This document shows, piece after piece, positions 45,001-54,000 of a stretch of 54,538 bases of DNA (within the stretch, counting starts at the first letter, position 1; the number at the start of each line of letters is the position of its first letter). The position numbers and the translations under genes were made by a program. The DNA comes from RGIG1681 sp045596905 (GTDB lineage: Bacteria; Bacillota; Clostridia; Christensenellales; UBA1242): NCBI GenBank assembly GCA_045596905.1, contig JAZODG010000046.1, positions 1-54,538 on the forward strand, read 5' to 3'. The notes under the pieces are model-generated. The model was not told the origin of the DNA. It did not search any database and saw nothing but the letters and a program-made list of their open reading frames with translations.

Positions 45001-48000
45001 AACTGCAAGTTTTGCAAAGAATCCAGTAAGTTTTCCTGCATTATTCTTACCACTTAAGAATCTATCAAGTTTTCCACCTTTTCCGAAGAACTTGTTCTTG
45101 TTTGCTTCAGATTCAGCATCAACTGCACCAGTTGTTGCTGCTTCTTCGCCTTCAACAGCAGCATTTTCAGTTCCAGCTGCAGCTTGTGCAGCTTCTGTTT
45201 GTTCTGCTACATATTGTTCTTCTTGAGCCATAGCAGCACCAGCTTGTGTTGCACCAGCAGGACTTGAAAGTTCACTCATGCCATTTTGTGATGCAGCAAC
45301 TTGTGCTCCCATATTTGGTTTAATAAACTTGTCATAGCCTTTCTTAGCTAACAAGCCACCTGATCCAATAAGGATTGCTGTTCCAAGACCACCTGTTGCA
45401 ATACCAAATGCAGCAACACCTGCAGCAACGGCTGTCTTTGTACCCATCTTCTTGAGCATTTCCATTCTTGCTTCTGGGCTAGCTGCATTGAATGCCTTGC
45501 CCTTGTTCAAAGCTTTCTTCATAAGCATTGAACCACCAAGAACAATTGCACCAGTAACTAATCCACCAGTTGCAAATGCAACACCTGCGCCAATACCAAG
45601 TGCAAGTTTTGCTGCGAATCCTGCAATCTTTCCTGCAGCATTCTTACCGTTCAAGAATCTATCAAGTTTTCCACCTTTTCCGAAGAACTTGCCTGTGCTT
45701 GCATCGGTGTCAGAACCTGTGCTAGATTCACCTTCACCGTCTTTGCCTTCAGTTTCTTCTGAATCTTCAGATGGTTGTTCATCTGGGTTTGGAACTTCTC
45801 CGTTTTCAATAGCTTCATCAATCAATTCGTCAGCTACTGTTTCGTTTGAAACTTCTTCGCCATCTTCATTTGTCTTTGTTGGCTTCTTGCTCATTACACC
45901 CATGTTTGCTTCAACTGCAGCTGCTACTGTTTCAGTTGTTGGCTTGGTGTATAACAAGTCTCTTGCTGCTTCGTCAGATTCTGCAAATGCCTTCAAGTCT
46001 TCTTCACTTGCATGGTCAATGCTTAATCTTTCGTCGCCTTTTTCAAGTTTTTCATCACTACCAGATGCCTTAACTTGTTTTCTTCTCCAGTTAACGAATC
46101 TAATAGCCATGTTACTCTTATCTCTTCCAGCAAGTCTTCCAACTGCACCAACAAGATCTTCACTTGTTGGAGCTTCTTCTGTTGGAGCCTCTTCTGTTGG
46201 AGTTTCACCTGTTGGTGTTTCTGTGCTTGCTGCAGCATCTATCATTGTATCTACTGCTGCTGGGTTTGGTGTTGCATTACCATTTTCGTCTTCGACTACT
46301 GGTGGTTTTGTCATTACACCCATACCATTTCTAATTGCATTTGCTTGTGTTCCAACATCTGCTTTCTTGAAGTGTTTGTCATATCCATTCTTTGCAAGGA
46401 TACCACCTGCTCCAAGAAGTACTGCACCTGCCAAGCCACCTGTTGCCAAACCAAATGTCATGGTTCCTGCAACAATTGCTGCTTTTGTACCCATCTTCTT
46501 GAGCATTTCCATTCTTGCTTCTGGACTAGCTTTCACAAATGCTCTACCAGTGTTGAGAGCTTTCTTTGCCAAGTATCCTGTTGCAAGTACTGCTGCACCT
46601 GCGAATAATCCACCAGTTGCAAGTGCAATGCCTGTTCCAAGTCCAAGTGCAAGTTTTGCTGCAAAGCTTGCAATTCCTGCGCCTTTGCCTTTACCCATTA
46701 AGATATTGCCTGCACCACTTAATAAGTTCTTGAACCAGTTGCCTTTCTTCTTGCCACCGTCTTCTGTTGTTTCGCCTGCTTCATCAGATGTTTCTTCTGC
46801 ATCTTCAGATGTTTCTTCACTATCTTCAGATTCTTCTGAATCTTCAGATGGTTGTTCATCTGGGTTTGGAACTTCTCCGTTTTCAATAGCTTCATCAATC
46901 AATTCGTCAGCTACTGTTTCGTTTGGAACTTCTTCACCATCTTCATTTGTCTTTGTTGGCTTCTTGCTCATTACACCCATGTTAGCTGCAACTGCATTAC
47001 CAACAGTCTCTGTTGATGGTTTCTTATATAATAAGTCTCTTGCTGCTTCGTCAGATTCTGCAAATGCCTTCAAGTCTTCTTCACTTGCATGGTCAATGCT
47101 TAATCTTTCGTCACCCTTTTCAAGTTTTTCATCACTACCAGACGCCTTAACTTGTCTTCTTCTCCAGTTAACGAATCTAAGAGCCATATTGCTCTTTGTT
47201 CTACCTGAGAGTTTGCCAAGAGCTCCAACAAGACCACCATCTTCGCCACCTTCTTCAGATGTTTCGCCACCTGTTTCATCAGATGTCTCTTCTGAATCTT
47301 CAGATGTTTCTTCGGTTGCTGCTGCTTGTTCTTCAGCATCAAGCATTTCACTAACCATACTATTATTTTCAACAGTTTCGCCATTTTCGTCTGTAACTGT
47401 TTCAGGTCTTGTCATTGAAGACATACCTTGTTTAATAGCTTCGCCTTCAGTTTCATGTGAAGGTTTCTTGAAGTGCTTATCATAGCCGTTCTTAGCAAGC
47501 AAACCACCTGCGCCAAGAAGCACAGCTCCAGCAAAGCCACCTGCTGCCAAACCAAATGTCATGGTTCCTGCAACAATTGCTGCTTTTGTGCCAAGTTTCT
47601 TGAGCATTTCCATTCTTGCTTCTGGACTAGCTTTCACAAATGCTCTACCAGTGTTGAGAGCTTTCTTTGCCAAGTATCCTGTTGCAAGCACTGCTGCACC
47701 AGCGAATAATCCACCAGATGCAAGCGCAATACCAGTTCCAAGACCAAGTGCAAGTTTTGCTGCAAATCCTGCAATCTTACCAGCTTTGCCTTCACCCTTA
47801 AGTGCTGCCAAGCTGAACTTGCCGAACTTGCCTAAGCCTTTGGCAAGTGCACCGCCCTTTCCGAAGAATCTAGGTTTTCCGTCGCCTTCTTCGTCAGAAC
47901 CTTCACCATCTTCTCCACCTTCTTCAGATGTTTCTTCGCTATCTTCAGATTCTTCTGAATCTTCAGATGGTTGTTCGTCTGGGTTTGGAACTTCTCCGTT

Positions 48001-51000
48001 TTCAATAGCTTCATCAATCAATTCGTCAGCTACTGTGTCATTTGGAACTTCTTCACCATCTTCATTTGTCTTTGTTGGCTTCTTGCTCATTACACCCATG
48101 TTAGCTGCAACAGCATTGCCTTCAGTTTCGGTTGATGGCTTCTTATATAATAAGTCTCTTGCTGCTTCACTTGATTCAGCGAATGCTCTTAAGTCTTCTT
48201 CACTTGCGTGATCAATACTTAATCTTTCATCACCTTTTTCAAGTTTTTCATCGCTGCCAGATTCTTTAAGTTGTTTTCTTCTCCAGTTAACAAATCTGAG
48301 AGCCATGTTGCTCTTATCTCTTCCAGCAAGTCTTCCAACTGCACCAACAAGGTCATCACCTGTTGGGGTTTCTGCGTTTTCTGTAGGTTCACCAGTTTCA
48401 CCATTTTCATCAGCTGATTCTTCTGCTGGAGTTTCTTCGTTTAATCTTTCTTCAGCATCAAGTGCTGCGCCAATTAAACCTTTGTTTGGTTCAACTTGTT
48501 CACCATTTTCATTTTCAACTGTTTCAGGTCTTGTCATTGAAGACATACCTTGTTTAACAGCTTCACCTTCAGTTTCATGTGAAGGTTTCTTAAATTTCTT
48601 ATCGTATCCGTTCTTAGCAAGCAAACCACCTGCGCCAAGAAGAACAGCACCTGCAAGGCCACCTGCTGCCAAACCAAATGTCATGGTTCCTGCAACAATC
48701 GCTGCCTTTGTTCCCATCTTCTTAAGCATTTCAAGTCTTGCTTCTGGACTAGCTTTCACAAATGCTCTACCAGTGTTAAGTGCTTTCTTTGCTAAGTATC
48801 CACCTGCAAGGACTGCAGCACCAGCAAATAATCCACCAGATGCAAGTGCAATACCGGTTCCAAGACCAAGTGCAACTTTCGCTGCAAATCCTGCAATCTT
48901 ACCAGCTTTGCCTTCACCTTTAAGTGCAGCCTTTCCAAATCCAGCCATTTTTGCAAGAACTGATCTGAATCTGTTTTGCTTTGTTTCTTCAGAGTCTTCT
49001 GTTTCAGATGAATCTTCACTTGTTTCTTCAGTTGATTCTTCACTTTCTTCAGAAGCTTGTGCATCTTCAGCATTTTCAACGTTTTCTGCATTTTCTGCAT
49101 TCTCAGCATTTTCAACATTTTCTGCGTTTTCTGCATTCTCAGCATTTTCAACATTTTCTGCATTTTCTGCATTTTCAGTTGTTGCAGCTGTTTCTGCTGT
49201 TTCAGCATTTTCTGCATTCTCAACATTTTCTGCTACTTCAGCATTATCTGCTGTCTCTGCTGTTTCTGCTGTCTCTGCAGGTTTTCTTGAAGCTGCTTCT
49301 TCTTCAGCTGCAGCATTAACAACGTTTGCAGATGCGCTATTGTTATGAACTTTCTTTCCTGATTTTGTTTTTCTTGATTCAGGCATTGAGAATTCAGCAC
49401 CGAATCTTGCAGCTATGCTATTTGCAAGTTTTGATTTAGCAATTTTTCTTCCAAGAGCTGTGTTGGTTAAGAAACCTTCAGCTTTTGCATGAAGTTTACC
49501 AGCAAGATTTTCAAGCATTGCCTCTCTTTCTTCTGGACTAGCTGCCTTAAACTTCTTAACTGCTTCGATTCCACGTTTTGCAAGGTGTGAACCTTTTTCA
49601 ATCATCTTCTTGGTAAATTCTTTACCTTTCTTAGCAGCTTTCTTAGCAAACTTCCAGCCTGCTTTAGCTACAGTTTTAATACCCTTCCATGTATAGTGAC
49701 CGGCAACAATTGCAGCGTTAGCAATAGCACCAAAGAACATACCAAATTTGCCCATACCACTTAAGTCAATCTTCTTTGGACCACCATCATCTCCACCAAT
49801 ATCGTCAAGACCACCATCATCAGCTGTTTCATCAGCTGTATCGTCTGCATTTTCGTCAGCTGTATCGTCTGCATTTTCATCTGCATTTTCATCTGCATTT
49901 TCGTCTGCGTTTGGATCTGCGTTTGGATCTGCATTTGGGTCTGCGTTTGGATCAACTGGTGCATTTGGATCTACGTTTGGATCAACTGGTGCGTTTGGAT
50001 CTGCATTTGGATCAACTGGTGCGTTTGGATCTGTTGCACCTGGATCTAATGGACCCTTTTCCATTGCATCTTCAGCGTTTTCTACTGCATTTTCAAGTGG
50101 AGAATTTTGACCTGGTGTTTGTGTTGTTTCTTCTTCATCATCAACATTTCCACCACTTTGCATTCTACTCATTGGTCCTTGTCTTCTGCTAGAACCTTGT
50201 TGTTGGTTTCCACCTTGTTGTTGGTTTCCACCACCTTGTTGTTGATTTCCACCACCTTGTTGGTTTCCACCACCACCTGCTCCACTCTTGAATGCTTTGC
50301 TCATTGCGCCAATGCCTTTTGCAGTGAGTTTTGCACCACCAGCAAGAAGCGAACTTCCAGGAAGCAATCCCGGAGCCATTGCAATAGCTTCTTTTCCTGC
50401 ATTAATGAGTGATTGACCAGTTGTCAATTCTTTTGCAGATTGAATGCTTTGTTTAGCAGCAGATTTGGTTTGTTCACCAGTCTTGTCAATACCAGGACCA
50501 CCTGAAACAAGGTTTTGTATCAATGTTGGAAGTTCATTTATTAAGGTAAATGCTACCAACATAAATAATATATAGACATAATAGTTCAGCATTTTTGCAC
50601 TAATTGGTAAATGCTTCAAGAAATAACTTCCAGATTGTTCAATAATTTCTTCCGTAAATACACTAAATGCAATATCACGGATAGGAACTAACAATACAAA
50701 GAATACATTCAGACCAATCAGAACACCATAGGTGCTGAGAACCTGTTTTATGATTTCACTTTGAACGGTCTTAAACTTGTTTCCACCGTCAATTGGCATT
50801 GTTGCAGCAGAAACTGGCATTGCCAAATAATAAAGTGTAATCATATAGAAACGTTTAATTACACCCCAAAGTGCATTAAACAATACTTTAATAATTAAGG
50901 CTGTTGCAATAATAAGTAAGAAGTAATTAATCTTTGATGCAGCAAAGAATGTTCCAACACCAATGTTTTTATCAAAGAAATAGTCAAATTGAATACCAAC

Positions 51001-54000
51001 ATCGCCTTCAGTTGTTTCATATGTAAAGTATGTTGAAACTTCATTTTTGCTAATGCTGAATGCATTGCCGATTTCAGTTTCAAAAATACCTTTAAAGAAG
51101 TGGAAGTTCAAACCTAGGATAAAGTTTAAAATTTGAGCTCCTCTATAATTAATAACATTATCTCTTGTTCCAACTACAGCACTGCTTTGTGAAACTGCAT
51201 CAAATAATGTTTTCATTTGTTGTTCTGCTCTAATCGCCTTCAAATGGTCACGTTTAAAGCTTCCTTCAGTCATAATGTTGTAATATGTTTCGCCATTATC
51301 CAAAACAAGTTTTGAACCATGTCTACGCACACCATTCAATCCCCAAGGAGCTAAAACATCAACATAGATAGTTCCAACATAGTTTATACCTTCATAAAGT
51401 GAAACCATCATATCTTCAGTTTGGTCAGCAAATGATCCTTCAAGCGTAAATGTTACTTTCTTAACATTTCCACCGTCTTTAATCAAATAATGTTCACCGT
51501 TAGGATGACTGGTATCTAATCCAGATCCAATAACATAACGTGCAAACTTATCATCATTAGCACCAGAACCAGTTGACCAACTACCAAGGGTATCAGTTGT
51601 ACCTTCATCAAGGAATCTTGTGAAGTAGTCATAGAACACAATTTCATATGTATCAAATGAATAATAACCACCTAAATCGTTATCAGCATAAGCAATTTTT
51701 CCTGATTCAACAGAAAGGTGTCTTGTTGAAGTTGTGTCAAGGAAACAATAAATATAATCATTGAAACTTGCACTTGGAATGCTTATTCTTTGATTAGTTC
51801 TAAACATTGCTCTATTGTTAAAAACACCAGATGCATCATCAACATAAGTGAGCTGTGTTGCTGGGAAATGACTTACGTGGTCGGTAGACCAAACTGCATT
51901 GTTCCACTCTCTTGCACTAACTGCATATCTGTGTCCACTGCTTGTCCAATCCCAAGTGGTATCAGAAGCGTCAACATCAGCATACTCCATGTTTGACTTA
52001 ACATATTTTAGACGATATTCTTCTTCTCCTGTTTTAACAAGTGCAAAGAAGAAGTCAGCTTTATAATGATCATCATTACCATCAGTTACGTAATAAACAT
52101 GAGCATCTCCACCACTACCGAAGTAGATTGATGTTCTCTCACCAACACCACTCATATTAACAATAAATGATAAGTTGGTTGGATCTTTAACTCCTGTTAT
52201 TTTTCCATCTGTGTTAATTGTTCTGTTATAATCAACAGAATCGATTTTTTCTGTTAATTTTCCAGGATCAGTTTTAACTGTTAATGTTTTTGATGATTCA
52301 CCATCAACAAGGAATTTGTTTGGTAATCCAAAAATACCACCATCATTCTTACCAAAGAAAGTTTCAATTGACTTACCAGCTTTAATGTCATAGAAATATG
52401 CACCATCTTCGCCAACTACAACTGAATCTTCAGCATCAATAACTTGAACATTCTTTAAGTATGTTGGGTTACCGTATTGTCTACTATTTGCAGAAGTATC
52501 AAATGTTCCTTTTGCAAATACAACGCCATTGTAATCATCTGAATAATAGTCAGATTTGAATCTAAAGGTTTCTGTTCCTTTTTCATTTGAGAAATATTTT
52601 CCATTAACAACTGGATAGAATGGTGCACTTGAACCAGCTGATGGATCTTTGAAACATACAATGTATTTTGAACCTTGCATTTCATTTCCAGCATCATATT
52701 TAGCTGTGTAAATAAGATCTGTTCTTGATTCAGCAGCAAGAGCATGTTCTGATGAATAACTAACAAGGAATGTTAAATAATCATTTCCATCACGAAGTCT
52801 AAGTTTTGCACTTTCAGATGTTAATGCATTTGCGCCAGACAATGAAGCATAGAGTTTTGTTGAAACCCATTTTGTATTTGGAGAATAACTTCCGTATTTT
52901 TTATCACCTGAATAATTCCAGTTAATAAGTGGAGATGTTGCGTCCATAATGAAGAATTGCAAGTTGTTTTCACACATAAAGTCAACAACGTCTGCCATAA
53001 CTCCATATTCAGCCATTGATTGAACAACACCAAATTGTCCACCATCAAAATATCCTGAAATTTCTGATGAGTTGTATGCAATAGCACCGTAACCACTTCC
53101 AAGTGCATATGTTTTCAAGTCTTGTGAACCACAGCTTGCATATGCTTGGTCAAATGTTTTGCCTGGATTTGTGTAAATAAGTGAATAGTTCCAAGTGTTT
53201 CTACAAGCCTGTCTAGCTTCAGAACATGCTGTCGCCAAGTTAAACTTGCTGATATATGTGCCACCACAAACACTTGATTTGAATTTTAAGTCATCTTTGA
53301 TTGCCACACCGGTTTCATCTGCATTAACCCAGCTTGATGACTTGCTCATAACTTTAACGCCAAGGAATTTTGTTAAGTAGAAATAAATTGCATCTCTTTG
53401 ACTTGTGTCTGCCTTAACGAAGAAGTATTTATATTTATCTGTTTCCCCTTCAAGTGGAATACCAAAACAGAATCCAGAGAATTTTGTTGATTTGCTTGGA
53501 ATAACCGGTTCAAAAATTGAATCAACTGTATATTTTCTACCACCACCCTCTGCAGATTTAATCGCTGTTAAATAGCTGTTGTCTGGACTAGGATTTGGGC
53601 TTCCGGTTTCACTTGAATAAGAGTAAACGTTGTAGTACCTTCTAACATTGTTTTCATTTGTTCCGTTACCAAACAAAATAACTTCTTGGTTTTCATTGAG
53701 ATAGAATGTTACCGTCTGGGAAACAGGCAGGTAATTATTCGCATCTGCATAGTGCCTATACTTATTTGCCGTCTGCGACGCAATTGAGAACATCATTCCA
53801 CCAAAGGTTGACGCCATATCAATGCCAACGGCGTTGATGATTGAAGCCAAGATTGCGTTTGATGAGATAATACCCATTGTGAGAAGTATTGGGAACATGA
53901 TAACAAGTGCAATAGCCTTTAATGCTGAAGTGAAGATTGAACCTTTTGAGTTTGAAGCTTTTGCATCACCTGTCACAACTGCCCATTCGCTTTTGATGAT

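Noticed and set aside
45452..47485. A 677-codon plus-strand open frame antisense to the repeat region (also 48305-49348)
   Set aside because: It mirrors the A/B modules of the minus-strand giant gene; the protein is low-complexity Ser/Ala/Pro with no start signals. The codon bias of the real gene keeps the opposite frame open.
44700..49000. CRISPR-like or transposon-like repeated DNA
   Set aside because: The repeats are hundreds of bases long, in frame and protein-coding, with no short direct repeats with unique spacers, no terminal inverted repeats and no transposase.
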